A stretch of DNA of 64,000 nucleotides from Sphingomonas sp. HITSZ_GF (GTDB taxonomy: Bacteria; Pseudomonadota; Alphaproteobacteria; Sphingomonadales; Sphingomonadaceae), in the NCBI RefSeq assembly GCF_029543155.1, contig NZ_JARQXA010000006.1, positions 1-64,000 of the forward strand. The letters are read 5' to 3'. The translations under genes were made by a program, and so were the position numbers. The stretch's first letter is position 1. The number at the start of each line of letters is the position of its first letter. A model generated the notes under the pieces. That model was given only the letters and a program-made list of their open reading frames with translations. It did not search any database and was not told the DNA's origin. Of this stretch, positions 44,409-52,302 are shown piece by piece.

Positions 44409-45518
44409 TCAAGCCGTGCAGCGGAAGCCTGCGAAGAAGGCCCGTTGCTTGTCGAGGATCTTCGCGATCCGCTCGGGCTGGGGGGTGGGATCCCATTCGC
44501 CATGCTCGAAGGTGCCGCCGCAGATGATGCCGTCGGCACGGGGGAACATATATCCCATGCGGCCGGCATAGGCGTACTGGACCTCGCTCTGGGGCAGCAG
44601 CACGGCAAGCTGGCCGCGCACCGGCTCGATGCCGGTGTCACCGAAGAGCTTGCCGGCGCCCAGGCCGGTGCAGTTGAACACCAGCGTTTCGGGCAGCGCG
44701 AGAATGTCCGCGGGTGTGGCGAAATCGCGGAGGACGAACCTGCCGCCGGCGATCTGCACGTCGCGCATCAGCTGGCGCAGGAGATGGCCGCTCTCGGCAT
44801 ACATGGTCGAGAAGCGGCGGACGCGCTGGACCGGGAAGGGATGTTCGCCGGGGCCGAGGACGACCCGATCCGCCTCGTAGAGGTTCGACAGGTCCGGCTC
44901 GGCATCGTCCGCGGCGGGCATCTGGAGGTAGGTCGGCACCCAGCGGATGCCATATTCCTCGCCGACCATGATTTGGAAGCGGCGCCAGCTATAGTCCATC
45001 GCCAGCTTGAACTGCGCGAGCCATTCGGGGGTGACCTGGCCGGGCTCGTAGAGGCTGGCGGGGTGCCACTGGCCGCCGGCGATGTTCGAGGTGGTGTGCG
45101 GCGGGAGCGCGGCGGCGTAGAGCGTGACCTGGCAGCCGGCCTCCTGGAGCAGCCGGGCGGTGGTGAGCCCGACGATGCCCGAGCCGAGCACCGCGACCGG
45201 GCTGCTATGGCCGGGCAGGCCGAGGTTGACCGCCAGGCGGGACGTGCCCCAGCTGAGCGTGATGCCGGCGCCGCCATGGCCGTAATTATGGACGAGGCGC
45301 TTGTCGCCGAGCGGCTCGGCGCGGACGACGAAGCCCTGGGCACGATAGGGGCGCAGGCCGGCGACGGTGCGGATGACGCGGGCCGGCGCGACCTGGACGG
45401 CGGGCAGGCATTTGGGCCCGCGCGTCGGATCGGGTCTTGCCGCCGGCCGGGGCATCGCGGTGCAGGCGGGCAAGGCGAGCGCGGCGGAGGCGATCAGCGG
45501 GCGGCGGGCGATCAGCAT
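44409..45518 (-). CDS. exported D-amino-acid-oxidase-like flavoprotein with permuted order
   Basis: A 369-aa FAD-dependent oxidoreductase. The N-terminus ([15 protein letters not shown]) looks like a signal or lipobox. Residues ~46-95 contain [12 protein letters not shown] and [15 protein letters not shown], the block that closes the C-terminus of ordinary D-amino-acid oxidases. Only after it comes the FAD-binding GSGIVG (residues 112-117) and the body. The protein stops soon after [22 protein letters not shown], exactly where a normal oxidase would continue into the GLRP block. The layout therefore looks circularly permuted. It sits between hslU and a STAS-like gene. Substrate is unknown. 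Confidence 0.8.
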   Translation of the reverse strand: MLIARRPLIASAALALPACTAMPRPAARPDPTRGPKCLPAVQVAPARVIRTVAGLRPYRAQGFVVRAEPLGDKRLVHNYGHGGAGITLSWGTSRLAVNLGLPGHSSPVAVLGSGIVGLTTARLLQEAGCQVTLYAAALPPHTTSNIAGGQWHPASLYEPGQVTPEWLAQFKLAMDYSWRRFQIMVGEEYGIRWVPTYLQMPAADDAEPDLSNLYEADRVVLGPGEHPFPVQRVRRFSTMYAESGHLLRQLMRDVQIAGGRFVLRDFATPADILALPETLVFNCTGLGAGKLFGDTGIEPVRGQLAVLLPQSEVQYAYAGRMGYMFPRADGIICGGTFEHGEWDPTPQPERIAKILDKQRAFFAGFRCTA

Positions 45519-45600
45519 GGTGCGCAGGGTAGGCGCAGGCGCGCGCGGCTCAACCCTGATTTGGATTGGGGGAGGTATGAGCGGAGCTCATGGCCGCAGC

Positions 45601-45972
45601 CTAGTGCGGCTCGGCCAGCCAGGCCTCCGCCTCGTCCATTGTCATGAAGATCCGCAGCCGGGGATGCGACTGGGTGCGTTCGGCCTGGAGCTTGTTGAGA
45701 AGACTGCCGACCACCGATGCGGCGCGGCCCGAGGTGAGCCGCAGCCCGCCCTCGGCAATGCTGGGCAGCAGATCGGCGACGTCGTTCGCCTGGACAGGGA
45801 AGTCGCGAGTGTCGAGCAGCACGTCATAGTCGTCGCGGATCTGCCGCACTTCCTGCGCCTTGGCGCCGGCGGCGGTGGCAAAATCGCGGATCGTCTCCAG
45901 GGTCCAGAAATCGCGCATGACGACCAGCATGCGGTTGCGACCGGCATCATATTCCAACTCGAACTTCTTCAC
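45601..45972 (-). CDS. STAS/SpoIIAA-like small protein
   Basis: A 123-aa cytosolic protein starting at GTG 45972. The pattern of strand (FELEYDAGRNRMLVVMRDFWTLETIRDFATAAGAKAQEV), strand with DVLLDTRDFPVQANDVADLL and a C-terminal strand (LRIFMTMDEAEAWL) resembles the SpoIIAA/STAS-like family. Such domains bind nucleotides or partner proteins; no specific role can be assigned. It lies 50 bases after hslV and about 80 before the oxidase gene on the same strand. Confidence 0.65.
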   Translation of the reverse strand: MKKFELEYDAGRNRMLVVMRDFWTLETIRDFATAAGAKAQEVRQIRDDYDVLLDTRDFPVQANDVADLLPSIAEGGLRLTSGRAASVVGSLLNKLQAERTQSHPRLRIFMTMDEAEAWLAEPH

Positions 45973-46022
45973 GCAGTCGCCCCCGGCGGATCATTGGGTG
46001 GTTGGTAAGGGAGCGGCGACGC

Positions 46023-46574
46023 TCAGGTCGCGCTGTCGAGGATTTCGACGGTCAGCCGGTCGTTGGTATAGACGCAGAGCTCGCCGGCGATCTTCATCGC
46101 AGCCCGTGCGATCTTCTCGGGGTCGCTTTCGTAATCGACCAATGCGCGCGCCGCGGCGAGGGCGAAATTGCCGCCCGAGCCGATCGCCGCCACGCCGCCT
46201 TCGGGCTCGAGCACGTCGCCATTGCCGGTGACGACCAAGGTCACGTCCTTGTCGGCGACGATCAGCATCGCCTCGAGATTACGGAGATACTTGTCGGTCC
46301 GCCAGTCCTTGGCGAGCTCGACCGCGGCGCGGAGCAGCTGGCCATTATGGCGCTCGAGCTTGGCCTCGAGCCGCTCGAACAGGGTGAAGGCATCGGCGGT
46401 GGCGCCGGCAAAGCCCGCGATCACCTTGCCATCGCCCAACGGACGCACTTTGCGCGCGTTGGGCTTCATCACGGTGTTGCCGGCCGAGACCTGGCCGTCA
46501 CCCGCGATCACCACCTTGCCGGATTTGCGCACGGATAGAATGGTCGTGCCGTGCCACGCATTTGTTTCGCTCAT
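46023..46574 (-). CDS. hslV: ATP-dependent protease proteolytic subunit HslV
   Basis: A 183-aa proteasome-like peptidase. The sequence [37 protein letters not shown] shows a nine-residue propeptide, so Thr10 becomes the N-terminal nucleophile after processing, as in other alphaproteobacterial Hsl[15 protein letters not shown] near residue 136 is the conserved wall of the active site. It is divergent from the halogenase gene; the LacI-type operator of that gene begins 47 bases upstream of the hslV start. Confidence 0.96.
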   Translation of the reverse strand: MSETNAWHGTTILSVRKSGKVVIAGDGQVSAGNTVMKPNARKVRPLGDGKVIAGFAGATADAFTLFERLEAKLERHNGQLLRAAVELAKDWRTDKYLRNLEAMLIVADKDVTLVVTGNGDVLEPEGGVAAIGSGGNFALAAARALVDYESDPEKIARAAMKIAGELCVYTNDRLTVEILDSAT

Positions 46575-46620
46575 GGCGCGGATATGGGGAGGGAGCGGCA
46601 ATGCGCGCAAGGGGGTGACC

Positions 46621-46634
46621 CGTAACCGGTTACG
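46621..46634. promoter_or_regulatory. LacI-type operator CGTAACCGGTTACG upstream of halogenase
   Basis: A perfect 14-base palindrome lying 31 bases before the halogenase start codon at 46665 and between the divergent hslV and halogenase genes. Its core is identical to the sites at 48544 and 56917. Confidence 0.8.
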
Positions 46635-46664
46635 ATGATAGCAGGGCGCGAACGGGAGAGAGAC

Positions 46665-48188
46665 ATGGCGGACAACGCGCCGATCAGGAAGATCACCATC
46701 GTTGGCGGAGGCACCGCGGGCTGGATGACCGCGGCGATGCTCTCCAAGCTGTTCGTCCGCGGCTATGAGATACGGCTGATCGAGAGCGACGAAATCGGCA
46801 TCGTCGGGGTGGGCGAGGCGACGATCCCGGCGATCCGCGAGTTCAACCAATTGGCCGGCGTTGACTATGTCGAGATGGTCAAGGCGACCCAGGCGACCTT
46901 CAAGCTGGGCATCGAGTTCCGCAACTGGAAGGACATCGGCAGCAGCTACATCCATGGCTTCGGCAAGATCGGCCAGGACGTGTGGTGGCTGCACGCGCAC
47001 CAGCTCTGGCTCAAGATGCAGGCGCTGGGGAAGGCGAAGCACTTCGACCATTATGCGCTCAACTGTGTGGCGGCGCGGCAGGACCGGTTCTGCTTCCCCG
47101 ATCCGCGCAACCCGGGTTCGCCGATCGCCGGGCTGGACTATGCCTTCCACTTCGATGCCTCGCTCTATGCGAAGTTCCTCCGCGGGCAGAGCGAGGCACG
47201 CGGCGTCACCCGGATCGAGGGACGGATCGTCGAGGCCAAGCAGCGCGAGGACGGGTTCGTCGACCATGTCGTGCTGAGCGACGGGCGGACGGTCGACGGC
47301 GACCTGTTCGTCGACTGCTCGGGCATGCGCGCGCTGCTGATCGGGCAGGCGCTGGGCGTAGGCTACGAGCATTGGAACAAGTGGCTGCTGTGTGACCGCG
47401 CGCTGGCGGTGCCGTGCGAGAGCGTGGCGCCGCTGACGCCCTATACCAGATCGACCGCGCATGGTGGCGGCTGGCAATGGCGGATCCCGCTCCAGCACCG
47501 CACCGGCAACGGCCATGTCTATTCGAGCGCGCATGTGAGCGATGAGGATGCCGCGGAGACACTGCTCGCCAATCTCGACGGCAAGCCGCTCGCCGATCCG
47601 CGGCCGGTGAAGTTCGCGCCGGGCAAGCGCGACCGGGCCTGGGAGAAGAACGTCGTCGCGATCGGGCTGGCCAGCGGCTTCCTCGAGCCGCTCGAATCGA
47701 CGAGCATCCACCTGATCCAGACTGGCATCCTGCGGCTGGTGGCGCTGTTCCCGGGCCAGGGGTTCAACGCGGCGGACATCGCCGAGTACAACCGCCAGCA
47801 CGATTTCGAATTCACCGACGTGCGCGATTTCATCATCGCGCACTACAAGGTGACCGAGCGCGAGGACACCGCGTTCTGGCGCTATCTGAAGCACATGGAC
47901 GTGCCCGACAGCCTGGCTGAGCGGTTGGCGCTGTTCGAGAGCTCGGCGCGCTTCTTCCAGCACGGCAAGGCCGAGCTGTTCCGCGAGGAAAGCTGGGTGC
48001 AGGTGCTGATCGGGCAGGGGCTGAAGATGCGCCATGACCCGATGGTCGACATGATCGATCCGGGCGAACTGGCGCGCTTCATGGACGACATGGTCGAGGT
48101 GATCGCCGACGTGGCGAAGGCGATGCCGACCCAGCAGGAGTTCATCGACCGCAACTGCAAGGCGCCGCCGCTGCCCGCGATGGGCTGA
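46665..48188 (+). CDS. tryptophan-halogenase-like FAD protein of a TonB-receptor locus
   Basis: A 507-aa flavin-dependent enzyme of the tryptophan 7-halogenase family. The FAD motif GGGTAGW is at residues 14-20, K80 stands at the place of the catalytic Lys79 of PrnA/RebH, WQWRIP is at 270-275, and E341/E344 lie near the catalytic Glu346. Homologs beside TonB receptors are common in Caulobacter, Xanthomonas and sphingomonads, but their substrates are unknown; halogenation is not proven. ATG 46665 is chosen because GGGAGAGA lies just upstream; the earlier ATG 46635 touches the operator. The operator at 46621 ties it to the LacI regulon. Confidence 0.92.
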   Translation: MADNAPIRKITIVGGGTAGWMTAAMLSKLFVRGYEIRLIESDEIGIVGVGEATIPAIREFNQLAGVDYVEMVKATQATFKLGIEFRNWKDIGSSYIHGFGKIGQDVWWLHAHQLWLKMQALGKAKHFDHYALNCVAARQDRFCFPDPRNPGSPIAGLDYAFHFDASLYAKFLRGQSEARGVTRIEGRIVEAKQREDGFVDHVVLSDGRTVDGDLFVDCSGMRALLIGQALGVGYEHWNKWLLCDRALAVPCESVAPLTPYTRSTAHGGGWQWRIPLQHRTGNGHVYSSAHVSDEDAAETLLANLDGKPLADPRPVKFAPGKRDRAWEKNVVAIGLASGFLEPLESTSIHLIQTGILRLVALFPGQGFNAADIAEYNRQHDFEFTDVRDFIIAHYKVTEREDTAFWRYLKHMDVPDSLAERLALFESSARFFQHGKAELFREESWVQVLIGQGLKMRHDPMVDMIDPGELARFMDDMVEVIADVAKAMPTQQEFIDRNCKAPPLPAMG

Positions 48189-48194
48189 GCCGCG

Positions 48195-48329
48195 CGGCAA
48201 AGTGAAGGGACTCGGGGCAAATCGTTTCACTTTGCCCGGTCTCGGGCGGGCCTGCTGCGAATCCGGGCGGAATCGGGATGCCGGCCAAGCCATGCGGGAA
48301 GCCAAGCAGGCGAAATCCTACATTGCAAG
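48195..48329. repeat. two-copy structured intergenic element, copy 2
   Basis: GGCAAAGTGAA (48196-48206) pairs with TTCACTTTGCC (48226-48236) around a 19-base loop starting GGGACTCG. The 16-mer AATCCTACATTGCAAG follows at 48314-48329. Copy 1 is at 4236-4363. Ends, stem and loop length are conserved while the middle differs. It lies right after the halogenase stop, in a spacer of about 400 bases that also holds a C-rich hairpin and two operators. Confidence 0.6.
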
Positions 48330-48342
48330 GGTAGTGCGCTCA

Positions 48343-48371
48343 TAAGCCCCTCCCCCTCGGGGGAGGGGCTT
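48343..48371. repeat. C-rich hairpin repeat
   Basis: TAAGCCCCTCCCC and GGGGAGGGGCTTA form a 13-bp stem around CTC. It belongs to the same C-rich family as 39350. It may end the halogenase transcript. Confidence 0.7.
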
Positions 48372-48482
48372 AGATTAGAGACATCATCGGGCTTACCCGA
48401 CTGTTGCCGGATAGGCACAGCGGCTCCGGAAAGCTGCCGGACACATCCGACAGCGCTGACAGAAGCGCTTGACAATCGTTTG

Positions 48483-48496
48483 TGGAACCGGTTTCA
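48483..48496. promoter_or_regulatory. second LacI-type operator (TGGAACCGGTTTCA) of the receptor gene
   Basis: This near-palindrome shares the AACCGGTT core and lies exactly 61 bases, centre to centre, upstream of the perfect site at 48544. TTGACA at 48469-48474 could be a -35 box, in which case this site would overlap the -10 region. Ten-base direct repeats fill the gap between the two sites. Confidence 0.65.
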
Positions 48497-48543
48497 GACG
48501 CTGTTACAGAACATAACAAAACATAACAGAACATGTCCTGATT

Positions 48544-48557
48544 TGTAACCGGTTACA
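48544..48557. promoter_or_regulatory. LacI-type operator TGTAACCGGTTACA of the TonB receptor gene
   Basis: A perfect 14-base palindrome, the best example in the window, lying 28 bases before the receptor start codon at 48586. Confidence 0.85.
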
Positions 48558-48585
48558 GCCTGGCATGGGTTGGGGAGAGGAATGA

Positions 48586-51537
48586 ATGAAGAAGCTCGAC
48601 GCTAAGCGCGTGGTCCTGGCGCGTGGTATCTCGGCAGCGGCGCTTGCCGCGGCGCTCACCGTAGCGGCACCGGCAATGGCGCAGACCAGCTCGTCGCTGC
48701 GCGGCCATGTCGACGGCGCCACCGCGGGCACGACGATCACCATCACCGACAACAACACCGGCCAGAAGGTGACGGCGACGACCGACGCCAACGGCAATTA
48801 TTTCGTGCCGGGCCTGCGGCCGAGCACCTACAATGTCGAGGCGCCGGGTGCCGATGCCGCGACCGTGGTGGTGCCGGTGGGCCAGACGGTGGTCTATGAC
48901 ATCGCCGCGCCGACCGACTCGAGCAACCAGATCGTGGTGACCGGCGCCAAGGGGCGCACCGAAGTGCGCACCGCGACGATCACCACCAACGTGACGCCGG
49001 CGCAGATGGAGAATCTGCCGCAGAGCGACCGCAACTTCCTGAACTTCGCCGCGCTCGCGCCGGGCGTGAACGTCTCGCCGCCGGGCTCGAACCGCCAGGT
49101 CCAGGCCGGCGCGGTGAGCCCGGACAACACCAACACCTTCATCGACGGGTTCAGCCTGAAGAACCCGATCAACCATGGCGGCCTTTCGGGCCAGAACTTC
49201 TCGCAGGGCAATCCCTTCCCGCAGCTGGCGGTGCAGGAGTTCGCGGTCAGCACGCAGAACTTCAAGGCCGAGTACGAGCAGGCCGGTTCGGCGATCATCA
49301 CCGCGGTGACCAAGACCGGCGGCCAGGAATTCCACGGCGACCTGTTCGGCGAGTGGCAGCCCAAGTCGTTCGTCGGCCGCCCCTATTTCGATCGCCCGGG
49401 CAACGCCAACAACCCGAACGGCACGATCGCCAAGCCGGACTATAACCGCTGGCAGTTCGGCGCCGATCTGGGCGGCCCGATCATCAAGGACGTGCTGCAC
49501 TTCTACGGCGCGTTCGAGGGCATGAACCGCACCAGCCCGTCGACCACGGTGAACTTCTCGGCGCCGGTGCCGGCGAGCATCATCTCGCAGTATAACGGCA
49601 GCTATCCGCAGGACTTCAAGCAGCGCCTCTATTTCGGCAAGCTGACCTTCTTCGCCACGGCGAACGACACGGTGAACCTGTCGGCCTTCATCCGTAACGA
49701 GAAGAACCTGGCGGACTTCGGCGGCACTGCCGTTCCGAGCCATGGCCACTATCTCAACAACAATGTGAAGAACTTCATCGCCGACTGGAACCACCGCGGC
49801 GAGAACTGGCTGAACGAGATGCAGATCTCGTACTCGAAGGTGGACAACGGCACGCCGCGCACCACCGACGGCCCGGAGATCGTCCTCTCGAACGGCACCG
49901 ATTTCGGCACGATCGCCGCGCTCGGCACCAACAGCTTCGAGCAGAACGACCACCAGGAATCGTTCACGGTGAAGAACAACGTCACCTTCTATGGCGGCAA
50001 CCACGTCTTCAAGATGGGCGCCAAGGTCTCGTTCAACAAATATGAGCGGACCGAGGACAGCTATTCGAACGGCGGCTATTTCTTCAACGCGGCGGGCTAT
50101 ACCGGCTTCGATTCGAGCACGCCCTACGGTGCGCGCGTCTCGGTGATCGATTTCCGCCCGGCGACCGCCAACAACACCCAGATCGGCGCATTCGTCCAGG
50201 ACGACTGGACGCCCGACGAGCACTGGACGTTCAACCTCGGCCTGCGCTGGGACTTCGAGACCAACGCCAAGAACGAGAAGTTCGTCACCCCGCAGAACAT
50301 CCGCACTGCGCTGATGAACTATCCGGGCTGGCAGGCCGCGGGCATCAACCCGAACGACTATATCTCGACCGGCGAGAACCGGCATGCCTTCTGGGGCGCG
50401 ATCCAGCCGCGCCTGGGCGTGAGCTATGACGTGAACGGCGACCGCGACCTGGTGTTCTTCGCCGGTGCCGGCCGCTATTACGACCGTCCGCTGTTCATCA
50501 CCTCGGGCATCGAGACGGTGAAGAGCTACTACCAGAAGGTGGTGACGCTCAACTTCTGCGGTCCGGGCACCGCGACCCCGGTCTGCCCGGGCGTGCTGCC
50601 GGCCAACATGATCCCGTGGAGCGCAGGGCTGCGCAACGTCGATGCGCTGCGCGCCGCGGCGACCGCGACCGGCCTGGGCGGCGATGTGTGGCTGCTCAAC
50701 AACGACACCAAGCTGCCCTTCTCGGATCAGTTCAACATCGGCATCCGCAAGCGCTTCGGGCAGATCCAGACCTCGATCGCGTTCAGCCACGTCCGCAGCC
50801 ACAACATCTTCCGCTACGTGCGCGGCAACCGCCTGCCCAACGGCACCTATACCAGCCAGGGCGACCAGTGGATCGAAGACAACTTCCCTGCCGCCGGCCA
50901 GCTGCCGGGCTTCAGCGGCAAGCTGAACATCGGCGACAACCACGGCAAGGCGGTCTATAACGCGGTCTATATCACCGCGGAGAAGCCGTTCACCGCGAAC
51001 AGCACCTGGGGCTTCAACACCTCGATCACGCTGCAGCGGGCGCGCACCAACGTGGCGCAGGAACTCGCCAACAATGACGAGTTCTACAATGGCCCGCGCG
51101 TCGATGCCTATGGCTGGAACTATGTGCAGGGCGTCGAGAAGTATCGCTTCGTCGGCACCGGCATCGTCCGCGGCCCGTTCGACACGGTGCTCTCGGGCAC
51201 GCTGACGCTGAGCTCGGGCCCGGCCTTCGGTAACATCATCTTCAAGGCGAACCCGCCGGAAAACGCCTGCTGCTACGGCAATATGGGCGGCGTGTTCTTC
51301 CCGAAGGAGACCTTTGCCTATTCGAACCTCGACCTGCGCATCGCGAAGAAGTTCAAGATGCCGTTCGCCAACAGCCATGAGCTGGAAGTGAGCTTCGCGG
51401 CGTTCAACGTGTTCGACACGGTCAACCGCAACTATTCGGCATGGGGCGCCGGCAGCGGCGAGAACCCCACGTTCGAGGAGAACGGCACCGTCGGCAATGC
51501 CCGCAGCTTCCAGGTGGGCGCCAAGTACAAGTTCTGA
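48586..51537 (+). CDS. TonB-dependent receptor with carboxypeptidase-like N-terminal domain
   Basis: A 983-aa outer-membrane receptor of the Oar/SusC-like type. The signal peptide ends APAMAQ (about residue 35). A carboxypeptidase-regulatory-like fold follows (SLRGHVDGATAGTTITITDNNTGQKVTATTDANGNYFVPGL), then IVVTGAKGR as TonB box, a plug (residues ~115-250) and a barrel ending in GAKYKF. Two operators and GGGGAGAGG precede ATG 48586. Flanked by halogenase, DUF6445 and glycoside hydrolase genes, it most probably imports an oligosaccharide. Confidence 0.93.
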   Translation: MKKLDAKRVVLARGISAAALAAALTVAAPAMAQTSSSLRGHVDGATAGTTITITDNNTGQKVTATTDANGNYFVPGLRPSTYNVEAPGADAATVVVPVGQTVVYDIAAPTDSSNQIVVTGAKGRTEVRTATITTNVTPAQMENLPQSDRNFLNFAALAPGVNVSPPGSNRQVQAGAVSPDNTNTFIDGFSLKNPINHGGLSGQNFSQGNPFPQLAVQEFAVSTQNFKAEYEQAGSAIITAVTKTGGQEFHGDLFGEWQPKSFVGRPYFDRPGNANNPNGTIAKPDYNRWQFGADLGGPIIKDVLHFYGAFEGMNRTSPSTTVNFSAPVPASIISQYNGSYPQDFKQRLYFGKLTFFATANDTVNLSAFIRNEKNLADFGGTAVPSHGHYLNNNVKNFIADWNHRGENWLNEMQISYSKVDNGTPRTTDGPEIVLSNGTDFGTIAALGTNSFEQNDHQESFTVKNNVTFYGGNHVFKMGAKVSFNKYERTEDSYSNGGYFFNAAGYTGFDSSTPYGARVSVIDFRPATANNTQIGAFVQDDWTPDEHWTFNLGLRWDFETNAKNEKFVTPQNIRTALMNYPGWQAAGINPNDYISTGENRHAFWGAIQPRLGVSYDVNGDRDLVFFAGAGRYYDRPLFITSGIETVKSYYQKVVTLNFCGPGTATPVCPGVLPANMIPWSAGLRNVDALRAAATATGLGGDVWLLNNDTKLPFSDQFNIGIRKRFGQIQTSIAFSHVRSHNIFRYVRGNRLPNGTYTSQGDQWIEDNFPAAGQLPGFSGKLNIGDNHGKAVYNAVYITAEKPFTANSTWGFNTSITLQRARTNVAQELANNDEFYNGPRVDAYGWNYVQGVEKYRFVGTGIVRGPFDTVLSGTLTLSSGPAFGNIIFKANPPENACCYGNMGGVFFPKETFAYSNLDLRIAKKFKMPFANSHELEVSFAAFNVFDTVNRNYSAWGAGSGENPTFEENGTVGNARSFQVGAKYKF

Positions 51538-51560
51538 GCCCACAGGGCTTGGCGAAATGG

Positions 51561-51596
51561 GGGGAGGGGAGCTTGGCTTTCCTCCCCTTTTTGTTT
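51561..51596 (+). terminator. terminator after the TonB receptor
   Basis: GGGGAGG (51561-51567) pairs with CCTCCCC (51581-51587) and is followed by TTTTTTGTTT-like sequence. Part of the transcript may continue, since the next gene starts only 35 bases later. Confidence 0.65.
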
Positions 51597-51598
51597 CC

Positions 51599-51617
51599 CT
51601 CTCCCCCTCGGGGAGAG
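51599..51617 (+). repeat. C-rich hairpin beside the DUF6445 ribosome-binding site
   Basis: CTCTCCCC-CTC-GGGGAGAG forms a tight stem whose right arm is part of the GAGAGGGAGAAAGG region serving as ribosome-binding site for ATG 51631. It could reduce initiation when folded. Confidence 0.5.
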
Positions 51618-51630
51618 GGAGAAAGGCTTT

Positions 51631-52302
51631 ATGAAACCCGCGCGCTTTCACATCGGTACGAGCCGCAGCCCGGTGGTGACGATCGACGGGTTCGCCGATC
51701 CGGCGCCGTGGATCGCGCTGGCCGCGGAGATGGCGCCCTTCCCGTCGAGCAAGGGGACCTATTATCCCGGGCTCCGGCGGGTGATCGGGGCGACGGACGT
51801 CGCGGCCTGGGAGATGACCGCGCAATTGCTCGAGGGTGCCGCACCGTTCATCGGCGGCGGCTTCGATTTCGAGGGGTTCGACCTGATCGAGGCGAGTTTT
51901 TCGATGGTTACCGCGCAGCCCGAGACGCTCGATCCGGCGCAGCGCGCGCCGCATTTCGATTCGACCGATCCGGCCTATCTCGCGCTGCTGCTCTATCTGA
52001 ACGAGACGCCGGGCACCGCCTTTTACCGCCAGCGCGCCACCGGCATCGAGGCGGTGAATGCCGAGAACCTGCCGGTGTTCATCGAGGCCGCGAAGCGCGA
52101 GAGCGCCGGGCTCTCCGGCTATACCGCCGGCTCCAACGCGCATTTCGAGCAGATCGGTGCGGTGGCCGGCCATGCCGGGCGACTCGCGCTCTACCAGGGG
52201 CGGCTGCTCCATTCGGGGATCATCCCCGCGACCCAAGATTTCAGTGCTGATCCCCGCGTGGGCCGGCTGACCCTCAATCTCTTCGTTCGGGGAAAAAGAT
52301 GA
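51631..52302 (+). CDS. DUF6445 protein, 2OG-Fe(II)-oxygenase-like
   Basis: A 223-aa cytosolic protein of the type regularly encoded beside TonB receptors and halogenase-like genes. H108-x-D110 (PHFDSTDP), H194 (GRLLHSG) and R212 (GRLTLNLF) are placed like the iron and 2-oxoglutarate ligands of prolyl-4-hydroxylase-type oxygenases, with YLNETPGTAFY between them. Activity is unproven. The start follows a GGGAGAAAGG site. Its stop overlaps the GH43 start (ATGATG), so the two are translated together. Confidence 0.78.
   Translation: MKPARFHIGTSRSPVVTIDGFADPAPWIALAAEMAPFPSSKGTYYPGLRRVIGATDVAAWEMTAQLLEGAAPFIGGGFDFEGFDLIEASFSMVTAQPETLDPAQRAPHFDSTDPAYLALLLYLNETPGTAFYRQRATGIEAVNAENLPVFIEAAKRESAGLSGYTAGSNAHFEQIGAVAGHAGRLALYQGRLLHSGIIPATQDFSADPRVGRLTLNLFVRGKR

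Noticed and set aside
48553-52236. 1227-codon minus-strand frame opposite the TonB receptor and DUF6445
   Set aside because: Antisense shadow; both plus-strand genes have signal peptide, family motifs and ribosome-binding sites.
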